This document shows, in pieces, positions 44,601 to 53,223 of a stretch of DNA of 64,000 nucleotides (its first letter is position 1; each line of letters begins with the position of its first letter). A program made the translations under genes and the position numbers. The notes beneath the pieces were generated by a model. The model made no database searches and was not told the origin of the DNA. It was given only the letters and a program-made list of their open reading frames with translations. This DNA is from Nitrospira sp. KM1 (lineage in GTDB: Bacteria; Nitrospirota; Nitrospiria; Nitrospirales; Nitrospiraceae), in NCBI RefSeq assembly GCF_011405515.1, contig NZ_AP022671.1, forward strand, positions 1,984,001 through 2,048,000, given 5' to 3'.

Positions 44601-45852
44601 GATCAAACAAGTCGCGCTCCTGGAATCGATGGGCGCCGATGACGTAGAGGGAACGGATCTGTTTCGCCGTCTCGGTCTGATACAGCGACATAAAGGAGTC
44701 ATGCTGTGTCGGTGTTGGCATGGAGACCTCGCTGGCCGATGCGATGATCTGATGATTCTGGTGAGAAATGTCGTGCTCCACTGAGACGGTTGCGTGTCGA
44801 CCGGCAGATCCCTGGTCCAGCACCTGCTCGGAACAATAGGCATCCCAGCGCGGCGTCAAGCTGAGCATGCGGTGCCCGCGTGCGTGCTCGGAGAGGGTTT
44901 CACGCAGCTGACTGTGCGCGATGAATGTCAGTTGAGGAGCGATCGTCAACGACTCTTCCATGCCCCATCGGACATCCGGCACGGCAGTATGCAATGTGTG
45001 ATGACCTGCAGCCAATGCTTCCGCATAGGGGACGAAGCAATGGCGCAGGCTCCCATACGTCAATGGATAATGCGCATGCGAGACCGGAATAGCCGCATCC
45101 GCCGCCACGAGTTTGAACGAATGAAAATGATAAAATATCAGCGACTGCCCATCGACCAGCGTCGAGCCGTTGTCGGACGATGCGATCACGTATCGATCAT
45201 GATTCCAAGGTCCGACGCCTCCACCCACATGTCGAAGGATCGTCACGCCGCGAAACCGCTGCGGCCAATCGTTGAGGTACAACTGGTCTCCCATCTTTCC
45301 CTGTTCGTAGCGCGTGAAGCACCATTCGATGCAGCGGGCGCGCCACCATCGCAGTGCATTCAGACCGTTCTCATCACGCCGAAACATCAGCAATCCGACG
45401 TTGAAACGGCCATTGTGCGTCGCGAGATCCTTCTGACGAGGGGAGAACCGATGTTCGTGGATCAGGATGGACGTCTGACCGAGTTCATCAAACAGTGGCT
45501 GAGGCGATGAGAAAAAGAACAGGTCGGCATCGAGATAGGTCAACACGTCGACCTGTCTGTGCCGCTCCATGATGCGAAGAATGACAGTGGGTGTCAGGGT
45601 CCAGTAGTACTCGACCAGGCTTCTGGTGGGTTTGACGCCAAGCAAGGGCCGATCGCGGGATTCGATGTCGTGCAGTGGGATCGGCTGGACATTCGCAAGC
45701 CCGAGGCGTCGAAGAACCAGGTGAGTCATCTCATCCATGCAGACGACGAAGATCACCCAATCTTTCGACTCGCTCACGCGCAAGGAGTCAATCAGAGCCA
45801 GCCCTCTGACCAGGTAGTTGCGATCGAAATAGGTGCAGTAGTACCGCGTCAT
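41647..45852 (-). CDS. Giant fusion: GT8-like / FkbM methyltransferase / GT2 / GT2 / TPR
   Basis: This 1401-residue protein starts at ATG 45852, which overlaps the aminotransferase stop. Residues 1-330 are a GT-A fold of GT8-like type (VLTYLDADLFFF is the metal-binding DxD). About 400-610 is an FkbM-type methyltransferase (IYLFEPIPQLAEYL, MLLLDVQGAEFQIL). About 615-850 is a GT2 domain (LISVIVSSYCAEAFM). About 865-1130 is a second GT2 with an intact GFEDVDLCLKVKAAG block (CSVIIPVWNRCELTRECV, LIFLNNDTVPLDGWL). The rest is helical TPR-like repeats. It probably builds and modifies a glycan in one polypeptide. Confidence 0.82.
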   Translation of the reverse strand: MTRYYCTYFDRNYLVRGLALIDSLRVSESKDWVIFVVCMDEMTHLVLRRLGLANVQPIPLHDIESRDRPLLGVKPTRSLVEYYWTLTPTVILRIMERHRQVDVLTYLDADLFFFSSPQPLFDELGQTSILIHEHRFSPRQKDLATHNGRFNVGLLMFRRDENGLNALRWWRARCIEWCFTRYEQGKMGDQLYLNDWPQRFRGVTILRHVGGGVGPWNHDRYVIASSDNGSTLVDGQSLIFYHFHSFKLVAADAAIPVSHAHYPLTYGSLRHCFVPYAEALAAGHHTLHTAVPDVRWGMEESLTIAPQLTFIAHSQLRETLSEHARGHRMLSLTPRWDAYCSEQVLDQGSAGRHATVSVEHDISHQNHQIIASASEVSMPTPTQHDSFMSLYQTETAKQIRSLYVIGAHRFQERDLFDRLFPNLERIYLFEPIPQLAEYLRRFEKVDSRVKVFCCALSNENATRDFFLTNNDGESSSLLHLGKHKQIFPHVHEIRSIPVSCRTLESIIQEHGLSQPDMLLLDVQGAEFQILSSLSPDLKARVLALYVEASLEEVYAGAKCLDDLKEVLQADHDLVSFAPLGPDSPTHGNALFVNRRFRADMARPKRAGGSEHPLISVIVSSYCAEAFMRECLSDLERQTVMGKMEIIVVDAASPEQEGSIVREFQQRHQNIIYLRMPSRIGVYAAWNVAIKLAKGRFITPFSTNDRLRSDAYEILAKTLEERPDVALVYGDTSITAQPHQSFERHDRCDLWQWPDYRYEGLLTHCGVGPHPMWRSEVHRAVGYFDETYVALGDQDFWIRLGAQHQLLHIPVVTGLYWRSPEGLSNRKEIAEPEEKRLRATYPPSIRPSTPSSRQPVRETDRTYDCSVIIPVWNRCELTRECVAALATTTKDVSWELIVVDNHSTDDTPAFLSGLSGDVQVIRNQENLGFARACNQGAQAARGRHLIFLNNDTVPLDGWLSAMLREVETHREVGVVGSKLLYADGTIQHAGVIFLREQLSPYHIYRLAPADHPAVNQRREFQAVTAACLLIRRNLFEQVGGFDERFRNGFEDVDLCLKVKAAGSVIVYQPQSVLYHLESQTPGRKQFEEENGRLLTERWGGQWWSADEDLYYHSDGYKLIWDEAGGSTKGSLELLIDNRDRDQWAHVARTQRAALVKDWDAVRKELICAADWPSDCSVLLWGARTCDRLQEPELLEIFVRRCLQIRDSSAARCLLIRTLIDQREFEGAEEHLNTELTIRPLLAEAWLYKGVLSMQHEAYQEAETAFASAMQHGGDRQKSLLGSAMAAFGTRRFEQAWDRFALILAEWPDHPEAMHWLLRTGTALQRWEDLADHFDRYVMRNPGDLTTRFAFAGVLLRADRLDRARLEYDTLRVLDPSYDGLAELARALAEGEAALEAVDSSKS

Positions 45853-47048
45853 GGATGCTTCTCTCGGTTCGGATCGATATGGCGCCCCCCGTTGCGGCTC
45901 GACGGCTCCTGCCACAGGCGGAGCGCGCTGGCAATCCGGTCGATGTGCCCGTCTTCCAAGTCCGGATGACAGGGGATGGTCAGGATCCTTTGATAGAGAG
46001 CTTCCGTAATGGGCAGCTGATCAGATCCGCGAAGTCGTCCTGCATACGCCGGCTGCAGATGAACAGGCATGGGGTAGTGACGGGCGCTCGCGATGCCGGC
46101 GGAACGAAGATGCGCTTCCAATGCCTCCCGGGCCCGGCTTTCCACGACAAATAGATGCATGGCATGGAGGGTATCTCGCACGCTCACGGGAGGCTGGAGC
46201 CCGGTCCCCACCAACGCGGCCTGATAGGATTGGGCGATCGTCCGTCTCCGTTGGTTGCGTTCTTCGAGAAACGGGAGTTTGAATCGGAGCACGGCGGCTT
46301 GCAATTCGTCGAGACGGGAATTTCTCCCCTGCGTCTGACTGATATATCGTCGCTTCCATCCGTACTGCCGCAAGGCGCGGAGCGTCTCCGCTATCGAGGG
46401 GTCATCGGTGACGATAGCGCCGCCATCGCCCAACGCTCCAAGATTCTTCGTGGGATAGAAGCTGAATGCAGCCGCATGTCCGAATGTCCCGACCTTGCGA
46501 CCGTTGATCGCGGCACCATGGGCCTGCGCGCAATCTTCCACCACCTTGAGACCGTGCCCGTCCGCCACCGCGAGAATCTCGTCCATCGGAGCCGGCTGTC
46601 CATAAATATGGACTGGCACAATGGCTTTGGTCCGGGGAGACAGCACCGAACGAATCAGACGGGGATCCACACATCTGGTCTGCGGATCGATGTCCAGGAA
46701 GACCGGACAGGCGCCGAGATATTCAATCGCGGCCACGGTTGCCACGGCCGTGTGCGAGACGGTGATGACTTCGTCACCGGCGCTCACACCTACCGCGCTC
46801 AGCGCGAGAGCCAATGCGTCGGTGCCGTTTGCCACACCGACACAGGCGACCACACCGAGGTATTGCGCCCACTCCTGTTCGAACGCCTCGACCTCCTCAC
46901 CGAGAATGTAGGTTCCCTTCGTCAGGACACGCTCGACGACCGTCATCAGCGCGTCACGTGTCCGCAGCGCCTCGGCGCGCGGGTCGGCCACCTGAATGAC
47001 GTCATGCCGCGACGGCAAGAGGCCAATAGTGTTGGTAGTGCTTCGCAT
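45849..47048 (-). CDS. DegT/DnrJ/EryC1/StrS-family sugar aminotransferase
   Basis: A 399-residue PLP enzyme that aminates nucleotide-linked keto-sugars. The family blocks are VGVANGTDALALALSAVGV, the PLP lysine in SFYPTKNLGALGDGGAIVT, and QYGWKRRY..GRNSRLDELQAA. It should provide an amino-sugar to the neighbouring glycosyltransferases, acting after the SDR epimerase or dehydratase encoded just upstream. TGGAG lies 5 bases before ATG 47048, inside the SDR gene. Confidence 0.9.
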   Translation of the reverse strand: MRSTTNTIGLLPSRHDVIQVADPRAEALRTRDALMTVVERVLTKGTYILGEEVEAFEQEWAQYLGVVACVGVANGTDALALALSAVGVSAGDEVITVSHTAVATVAAIEYLGACPVFLDIDPQTRCVDPRLIRSVLSPRTKAIVPVHIYGQPAPMDEILAVADGHGLKVVEDCAQAHGAAINGRKVGTFGHAAAFSFYPTKNLGALGDGGAIVTDDPSIAETLRALRQYGWKRRYISQTQGRNSRLDELQAAVLRFKLPFLEERNQRRRTIAQSYQAALVGTGLQPPVSVRDTLHAMHLFVVESRAREALEAHLRSAGIASARHYPMPVHLQPAYAGRLRGSDQLPITEALYQRILTIPCHPDLEDGHIDRIASALRLWQEPSSRNGGRHIDPNREKHP

Positions 47049-48003
47049 AAAACTCCAGGGTTTGACGCAGCCCGTCAGAGAGGGAGGTGGATGGTTTCCA
47101 TTTCAGACATACAGCGATTTTCCGGTAGTCGCCGTAGTAGTCCCCGATATCGATCTGTTTCCGTTCAGCCGGAAAGGGAACCATCTGGTACCGGCCGTGC
47201 CGGTGCAGGCGCACCAGCAATTCCGCCGTATCCATCAGACTCACCGGATGATCATCGCCGAGATTGAAGATCTCTCCCACGGCTTGAGGAGCGGAGGCGG
47301 CCAGCAGCAAGGCGTCGACGACATCCTCGACATAGTTGAAATCACGGATCTGCCGGCCCTCGCCGTACACGGTGATAGGGCTCCCGTCGAGCAGCTGCCG
47401 AATCCAGATCCCCAAAAACGTCTGCCGGGCATCGACGACGCGCATGCGAGGGCCGTAGGTATTGGTGAGACGCAGGACGGTGGTCCTGATGCCGTGCACC
47501 TGGTGATACAAACGGTGGTACATCTCGCCGGCCAGCTTATTGATGCCGTTGACGTCGACCGGCTGCAGCGGATGTTGTTCGTCGACAGGCAGATAGTGAG
47601 GTTTGCCGTAGATCTGACGGGTGCCCGCAAAGACGACTCTAATGTCTCCGTTGTACCGCTTGCAGCACTCCAGGATCGAGAGCTGCGCGCGCGCGTTGAT
47701 CTCCAGATCCGGAAATGGATTATCCATTGAATCCAGATGGCTGGTTTGCCCGGCCAAATTGAACAGATAGTCGCGGTCGCGAATGAGATACTTCATGGCA
47801 TGCTCATCCCGGACATCCGCGATGTTGACCCGCACATGATCGCGGACCGCCTCGATGTTCCAGAGATTGCCGCCATATTCGGGAATCATGCTATCGACCA
47901 CCGTCACATCGGCCCCTTGGTGCACGAGCCGAATCGCGAGGGTCGACCCGATGAATCCGAGTCCGCCCGTGATCAAGACCCGGGCTCGACGAAAGGGCGC
48001 CAT
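47002..48003 (-). CDS. NAD-dependent nucleotide-sugar epimerase/dehydratase (extended SDR)
   Basis: A 333-residue extended SDR. The Rossmann motif is ITGGLGFIGSTLAIRL. The usual YxxxK catalytic pair reads NGINK, with Asn where the Tyr should be (QPVDVNGINKLAGEMYH). RLTNTYGPRMR and GRQIRDFNYVEDVVDALLLAA are the standard substrate-side blocks. It likely acts on a UDP- or CDP-sugar for the aminotransferase step, but the missing Tyr makes the mechanism uncertain. ATG 48003 lies one base from the stop of the preceding gene; ATG 48027 is possible. Confidence 0.85.
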   Translation of the reverse strand: MAPFRRARVLITGGLGFIGSTLAIRLVHQGADVTVVDSMIPEYGGNLWNIEAVRDHVRVNIADVRDEHAMKYLIRDRDYLFNLAGQTSHLDSMDNPFPDLEINARAQLSILECCKRYNGDIRVVFAGTRQIYGKPHYLPVDEQHPLQPVDVNGINKLAGEMYHRLYHQVHGIRTTVLRLTNTYGPRMRVVDARQTFLGIWIRQLLDGSPITVYGEGRQIRDFNYVEDVVDALLLAASAPQAVGEIFNLGDDHPVSLMDTAELLVRLHRHGRYQMVPFPAERKQIDIGDYYGDYRKIAVCLKWKPSTSLSDGLRQTLEFYAKHYQHYWPLAVAA

Positions 48004-48004
48004 G

Positions 48005-50779
48005 CTATCGTGCTGCGTTGAAGACATAGGTCGTCTCAAACTCGTCTTTATCCGGCTGTTCGTGATACGTCAGGGCGGACGACAGCTCCAGTCCCGATTC
48101 TTCACAAAGGCTGAGAATCTCGCTTTCGCTGAACCGCAGTTCGAATGTCTCCACGCCGTAAGCGAACTTTTTGAAATGCGCGGTCGCCGATTTCCGCGTA
48201 ACCGGAGTCCGGTGGAGCACGACGATGGCTGACGCGACGCGTGCGGCTTCCTTGATATGCGCGCGATACTCTTGAACGTGAAGTAGAACGCCGGAGGAGA
48301 CAACGATGGGAATCGACCGATCGGCGAATGATAGGCTCCCACCGTCTCCGACCTCAAATCGGGCATTGGGATAGTAGCTCCTGGCCATGCGGATCATGGC
48401 CTCAGAGAAATCGATCCCGAAATAAGAGAGGCGAACATTCAGCAAATATTGCAGAGCTTCGGCGTAATAGCCGCTGGCGCACCCAATCTCCAGCAGCTCG
48501 ATGTTCGGCCTGACGTACGGCTGCACCGCGTCGGCCAATACACGGAATACGATGGGTGGCTGCCCTCGGTACATCTCACGCAGCTCGACATCGACCAACG
48601 CTCGCTGCTTGAGTGGAATCGAATCCGAACGCCAGGATTGGACCAGGTCAGGCGTGACCTGGTCAGGCCGTATGGCTGTGCGGCCATAGGAGACACGTCC
48701 CAAGTCTGGATCCGGCAAACGATTGTTCCCCGTTTTCAATTCGAGGTGCCGGCCGAGGATTTCCGATGTATGGCGCATGCGCGCTTCATAGGTATGCTCC
48801 CGCCCGGTTCTTTCATGGGCGCGCTCGGCGATGGCCCTCGCCTCTTCGGGATGAGCCAGGTAATACGCGATGAGTTCCCGGCATTCTCCAACGGAACGAT
48901 ACGCAACGACCTCCGTTCCAATTTCGAACAGGTCGCTCAGATTCTCCTTGTAATCCGTAACCAATAGCGAACCGCATCCAGTCGCTTCAAACAAACGCAT
49001 GTTGTTCGCATTCATCTTGGCGACATCGATATGGTGATTGACAGTGATGCGCGATCTGGCAAGGATGGAAAACATATCCAGTCCCCAGGCCTCGCCATGG
49101 AGGCGCGACACATCCACATGATGCTGTTTCAGGGCGGTGGTCCCATACCCCCACACATGCAGCGGCAGGTTCTTGCCCAGATCAGCCAATAATTCATGCC
49201 GCTCGCGATGGGCCGGAGACAGTCCTCCGACGAAGGTCAATGGATAATCCCGAGAGGGTTGCCCGAGGCGATGGAACACGCGTATGTCGAAGGCCAGGGC
49301 CTGATAGTACGCCGCACGCTTCTCCCCCCGGAACCGGTCCACAAAATGAGGAAACGATGAAATGAGCACGTCGAATGCATCGAGGTCCGCATTGGGAGGA
49401 ATGGGAGAGGCAATCTGGCCGACAATCAAATCTACATATGGCCGGGCGGCTGCAAGAAATTCCCGTGACCCGACTCCCAAGTCCTGCAGATAGAGAACCT
49501 GCGGCCGCAGGCGCTTGATTTGCTCAATCGCGATCGTCAAGGGCGGACACTGTGGATCTATGCCCCGCTCTTCAGCCCATCGCTTCTGGAGAGGGCGGCA
49601 ATTGACGATGATATCGGAAGCCTCCCAGTCCGCCTGCCGCAAAGCAGAAGAATAGAAATCACTGTCGCCGAAACACGTTTCCTGCAAAGACGCCAATTGC
49701 TCTTCATAGGACCCATCGATGAGGGATGGCGCGCTCGAGTAGTGATGAGAAAGAAACGCGTCATAGTACGTGTTGATGAAGAGGCATCGCGGATTGGAGA
49801 AAACGTTCTGCGCGGTGGGGGTCTCTCTGACTGCAGTGACGGTGGACGGCGAGGGCGCCGGCTGCTCTAGCAAGCGCCGGGACTGCTGGTCCAGGCCGGA
49901 GGCCATATGGCTGCTCGAGGCCGGCGACGGGATCTTGCGCACTTCAACGTCAAACGAGCCTTCCCAGAGCAGCATGGTATTGACCAGATCCGCCTTGAGA
50001 TACAGCAGCGATGTCAGCGCCTTTTCACGTTTGGACTCCGGGGCGACATGCATCTTCATCAAAAGGTCGCATCGCAGACCTTGGATTTCACGAGGAAGAT
50101 ATTCTGTGAACGTGAGCCGGCCGTGAAGAAGCTCGACGGCCCAGCGATGATGGCTAATCTCCGCCGTGTTCAACCACAAGTCTTTCCCCCTCGTCGGCGT
50201 CTCGACGTACCCTCGCTTGCCGATGCGCATCAATTCTCGACAGGCCCGCTCGGGGTCAGCCACGTGTTCGAGCACATGGGAGCAGTAGACGAAGTCAAAT
50301 TGCTTATCCGGGAAACAGCTCATGTCCTCAAGGGTACAGATGGTCACCGGAATGCCTTCCGGTCGCTTAAATGGGGCACCTGCTCGACCGTAGCGGTCGT
50401 CGTCCGGAGCCACATCGGCCAGATGCGTTGCGAAGGGAAACGGATCGTTGCCACTTCCTATGTCCAGGATCCGGTCGCCTGGTTTGATTGCAAAATCAAA
50501 GAGGCGCGATTGATACAGCGCATAGCGATTCGTGTTCTGCGGCAACATCTGATACAAATCATAAAGCTCAGCTAAGATATCGATCGCGGCATGCGGATGG
50601 CCGACTGCCAGTGCTTCGTAGAGATCAATGGCTTCCAAATTCTTGCCGCGTTGAAACAACATACGTGCTGTCCGCAGGCCTGAGAGTAGGTCCGCGGTCT
50701 CAGCGGTGTGGATTGTCCGACGGCCTTTTACCAAAGTCGGCTCTATTGCGGAATGCGCCATGGTTTGCGTGGTCGGCAT
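48005..50779 (-). CDS. Methyltransferase / CgeB-type glycosyltransferase / methyltransferase fusion
   Basis: A 924-residue three-part protein. First comes a class I methyltransferase (ILDIGSGNDPFPF, CSHVLEHVADPERA). Then a CgeB-like GT-B segment, including ITVNHHIDVAKMNANNMRLFEATGCG and GREHTYEARM. Last is another methyltransferase (LLEIGCASGYYAEAL, ARFEVGDGGSL). Such fusions occur in O-antigen and surface glycan loci. It is the first gene of the island. ATG 50779 is chosen, but ATG 50761 and 50872 are also in frame and no start has a clear ribosome-binding site. Confidence 0.8.
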   Translation of the reverse strand: MPTTQTMAHSAIEPTLVKGRRTIHTAETADLLSGLRTARMLFQRGKNLEAIDLYEALAVGHPHAAIDILAELYDLYQMLPQNTNRYALYQSRLFDFAIKPGDRILDIGSGNDPFPFATHLADVAPDDDRYGRAGAPFKRPEGIPVTICTLEDMSCFPDKQFDFVYCSHVLEHVADPERACRELMRIGKRGYVETPTRGKDLWLNTAEISHHRWAVELLHGRLTFTEYLPREIQGLRCDLLMKMHVAPESKREKALTSLLYLKADLVNTMLLWEGSFDVEVRKIPSPASSSHMASGLDQQSRRLLEQPAPSPSTVTAVRETPTAQNVFSNPRCLFINTYYDAFLSHHYSSAPSLIDGSYEEQLASLQETCFGDSDFYSSALRQADWEASDIIVNCRPLQKRWAEERGIDPQCPPLTIAIEQIKRLRPQVLYLQDLGVGSREFLAAARPYVDLIVGQIASPIPPNADLDAFDVLISSFPHFVDRFRGEKRAAYYQALAFDIRVFHRLGQPSRDYPLTFVGGLSPAHRERHELLADLGKNLPLHVWGYGTTALKQHHVDVSRLHGEAWGLDMFSILARSRITVNHHIDVAKMNANNMRLFEATGCGSLLVTDYKENLSDLFEIGTEVVAYRSVGECRELIAYYLAHPEEARAIAERAHERTGREHTYEARMRHTSEILGRHLELKTGNNRLPDPDLGRVSYGRTAIRPDQVTPDLVQSWRSDSIPLKQRALVDVELREMYRGQPPIVFRVLADAVQPYVRPNIELLEIGCASGYYAEALQYLLNVRLSYFGIDFSEAMIRMARSYYPNARFEVGDGGSLSFADRSIPIVVSSGVLLHVQEYRAHIKEAARVASAIVVLHRTPVTRKSATAHFKKFAYGVETFELRFSESEILSLCEESGLELSSALTYHEQPDKDEFETTYVFNAAR

Positions 50780-50965
50780 ATCGAGATCACATGACGGAGT
50801 CGATGAGCATTCATTCCAGGGCACATCAAGATGTGTGCCACTTGACAATACCGAAAAAACAAGGAGATCCACGCAAAGTGAGAAAGAGAAGATAACTGGG
50901 AGGGAAAAAATTACCGACTCTGATCGAGTCCGACTTTGCTGTGACTCGGAAAATATTGCCCGATG

Positions 50966-51682
50966 CTAGCGGATAGGAAGCATGTCACAGGCTTTCTGAG
51001 CGGTCCATTGCTGGATGGCATTCTGAACCGATCCGCCCCATCCGCGAAACTCGATGTATTCCATCTCGTTGAAGCGAAATTCGATCCCCAGCAGATAGTT
51101 GGCTTCCTGCTCCTGCAGGTTCTTCACTACGCCGGTGAGATTAGTAATGTGACCGACCCCCGGCAGAGCGAATTCGAGTTTTACGAGAGCGCCTTGGCCA
51201 AGCCCAGCGGGAAGGCGTCCAATGAGCACGCTGCATCCGCTTTTGCTGAAATCCTGGAGCAGCCCGCCGATGAATCCATGGCTCGCAGACGACACAGAAG
51301 TGGAGGAATCGGGCACCTGCATCAGCAGCATGGGCTCATGACTCTGGACCCGAACATCCTTCCGCAGATGAAATTCTTCGACCTGGCTTGGGAAGGACAG
51401 AAACAGGAGCGGAGCCGGAAGCACCTGCGACTCGCGCACTTCCGTTCGATAGCCGATCAGCTTTCCCTCGTAGACATAACTCACCAGACAAGGCGTGCCA
51501 GCCGTACAGACGATTTCGTGCTGATCATGGAAGGGCCATTCACAGACCAGCCAGGCATGGTCTTTCCACCCCAACAACGTCGAACCGACCTGTACTTTCC
51601 CGCGGTGCGTCTGAAACGAAAGCTTCAGGGGCAGGCCCACAGACAAGAACGACGAGGGCTTGGAGTGGCGCGCCTCGTTCAC
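50966..51682 (-). CDS. YcgR-like flagellar brake protein (PilZN-PilZ)
   Basis: A 238-residue protein with a beta-rich N-terminal PilZN-like domain (VGSTLLGWKDHAWLVCEWP) and a C-terminal PilZ domain. LRKDVRVQ supplies the RxxxR element and DFSKSGCSVLIG the DxSxxG element, so c-di-GMP binding is predicted. In E. coli YcgR slows the motor when bound to c-di-GMP. It overlaps by 4 bases with an HD-GYP gene, pairing a c-di-GMP-degrading enzyme and a c-di-GMP receptor in one operon. Confidence 0.82.
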   Translation of the reverse strand: MNEARHSKPSSFLSVGLPLKLSFQTHRGKVQVGSTLLGWKDHAWLVCEWPFHDQHEIVCTAGTPCLVSYVYEGKLIGYRTEVRESQVLPAPLLFLSFPSQVEEFHLRKDVRVQSHEPMLLMQVPDSSTSVSSASHGFIGGLLQDFSKSGCSVLIGRLPAGLGQGALVKLEFALPGVGHITNLTGVVKNLQEQEANYLLGIEFRFNEMEYIEFRGWGGSVQNAIQQWTAQKACDMLPIR

Positions 51683-52920
51683 GCGGCCTCCTGATCGAGA
51701 TAGACCGCCGGGTTCACTCCGACGATGTGAGGATCCAGCGCCGCATGAATGGTTCGTCTCGGCTTATGAAGTTGCTGGGACAGATCTGTTACCTCGGGGG
51801 TCGATAGGAGCGTGTTGCCGGCCGATTTCACCACCAAGACGCACGGTTGTAACGGCTTCTCACGATTCACCTGACGCACGATCGCCGTTTCTCCAGTGTT
51901 CAAGGCGACGCAGGACCCGACTGGATAGACTCCCACGACCTGAATGAATCGTTGAAGCAGTACGCCGTCGACGTGGCCGCGCTGCGCGAGTTGGTACATG
52001 AACTGAAGAGCTTCGTGGGGGGGCTTGGCTTTGTGATAGCAACGGTCGCTGGTGATGGCATCATAGATATCGACAATGGCCGCTATCCGTCCAAATTCAC
52101 TGATATCGGCCTTTCGTCGATGATGGGGATATCCGCTTCCGTCCACTCGCTCGTGATGTTCGAGCGCCGGCTTCAAAAATGGATCGCTGAGGCCTGTCGT
52201 TTCAGACAAAACCTCCACACCCCGCATGACGTGCTGCTTCATGATCTCAAATTCATTGTCTTCGAACCGACCGGGCTTGTTCAGAATTTCGAGTGGAATT
52301 CGAGTCTTTCCGATATCGTGCAGAAGCGTGCCTACCCCCAAATGATGCAGCGATTGACGGCCGAGGCCTAGATTCCGTCCGAGGGCCAGCCCCAGCAGCG
52401 ACGTATTGACAGAATGAAAGAATGTATACTCGTCGAACCGCTTCAGCCGTGAAAGACTCGTCAAGGCATCTGGATTGCGCAACACACTGTCGGCCATCGC
52501 CGTCACCACCTGGCTCACGACGTCCATACTGATATCCCGTCCCATGCGGGCATCAGCCATGGCCCGTCCGATAATATCTTTCGCCGCATGATACGCCTGT
52601 CGCGCCGCCGGCAGCTCCTCGTCGAATGAACGGGTCTCCTGACTTCTCCCACTATTCTCCCCTTCACCAGAGGAATCGATCTCTGTCGGATCATGTGCCA
52701 ACTCCGAAGCAGGGAGCGGTGCATCCGTCACGGTTTCAGGTTGCGCCTCATCGACTTCGACGTCCAATACCCGCACACCACACGCGCGAAGCGCGTTGAT
52801 CTGCTGAGGCTGGGTAATTCGAATGCGATGTCGCAGAAACGGTGTTTCCGCCCATGGCTTGTCGAGTTTCAGGATCTTCATCCCCACTGTCAGTTCATCA
52901 ATGGATATGTGTTTTTTCAT
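51679..52920 (-). CDS. HD-GYP c-di-GMP phosphodiesterase with DUF3391 N-terminus
   Basis: A 413-residue protein. The N-terminal DUF3391-like part starts KKHISIDELTVGMKILKLDKPW. The catalytic HD-GYP domain is complete: LLHDIGKTRIP, EHHERVDGSGYPH and VDIYDAITSDRCYHKA. It should hydrolyse c-di-GMP to pGpG/GMP. ATG 52920 starts just before the DUF3391 motif. A sigma-28-like promoter lies 65 bases upstream. Confidence 0.9.
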   Translation of the reverse strand: MKKHISIDELTVGMKILKLDKPWAETPFLRHRIRITQPQQINALRACGVRVLDVEVDEAQPETVTDAPLPASELAHDPTEIDSSGEGENSGRSQETRSFDEELPAARQAYHAAKDIIGRAMADARMGRDISMDVVSQVVTAMADSVLRNPDALTSLSRLKRFDEYTFFHSVNTSLLGLALGRNLGLGRQSLHHLGVGTLLHDIGKTRIPLEILNKPGRFEDNEFEIMKQHVMRGVEVLSETTGLSDPFLKPALEHHERVDGSGYPHHRRKADISEFGRIAAIVDIYDAITSDRCYHKAKPPHEALQFMYQLAQRGHVDGVLLQRFIQVVGVYPVGSCVALNTGETAIVRQVNREKPLQPCVLVVKSAGNTLLSTPEVTDLSQQLHKPRRTIHAALDPHIVGVNPAVYLDQEAA

Positions 52921-52984
52921 CTTGTACGCGTAGACGAATGGAGCCGACCATGTTCTAAGAGACAGCAATACGCTCTGACGAACG

Positions 52985-53012
52985 TTATCGGTACCTGAAG
53001 AGGGAAACTTAA
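52985..53012 (-). promoter_or_regulatory. Sigma-28-like promoter of HD-GYP-YcgR operon
   Basis: TTAAGTTT-N12-ACCGATAA on the minus strand. Both elements are near-consensus and the -35 equals that of the flgM site. Confidence 0.65.
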
Positions 53013-53081
53013 GCGGGAATGCTCCATTGGCCTCCTCCGGATGCCATTCGAAGCGACCGGCGGGCGGACTGCATCAACCGG

Positions 53082-53108
53082 TCAAGTCGTAGAGAAATCG
53101 GCCGATAC
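53082..53108 (+). promoter_or_regulatory. Sigma-28-like promoter of HD-GYP-hybrid kinase operon
   Basis: TCAAGTCG-N11-GCCGATAC on the plus strand, about 116 bases before ATG 53224. The only convincing plus-strand site of the family. Confidence 0.6.
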
Positions 53109-53223
53109 GGCAATGACCGAGTATGTCACGGGTGCGACCGTTGCGGGTTCAGGCACGTTCGAGAAACATCCGACTGCCGAGTGCCTCCCTTTCAGCAGTT
53201 GTCCCGTGGAGAAAGAGAGTTGG

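Larger units (their letters stand above)
52921..53223. other. 303-base divergent intergenic region with two sigma-28-like promoters
   Basis: It contains one minus-strand site (52985-53012) for the HD-GYP/YcgR pair and one plus-strand site (53082-53108) for the second HD-GYP and hybrid kinase. I see no gene or hairpin in between. An in-frame upstream extension of the plus gene from 53041 would start before its own promoter and is unlikely. Confidence 0.6.

Noticed and set aside
50825-50840. Sigma-54-like TGGCAC-N5-TTGAT on the minus strand before the glycan island
   Set aside because: The -12 GC dinucleotide is missing (TTGA in place of TTGC), so sigma-54 use is not supported. An inverted repeat TCAAG-N9-CTTGA covers the same place.
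50921-50940. Inverted repeat GACTC-N5-GAGTC upstream of the glycan island
   Set aside because: Short and single; could be an operator but there is no adjacent regulator and no second copy.
53041-53223. Longer N-terminus for the second HD-GYP protein
   Set aside because: It would start before the predicted promoter and adds 61 residues with no match to the paralogue, which begins directly at the DUF3391 motif.
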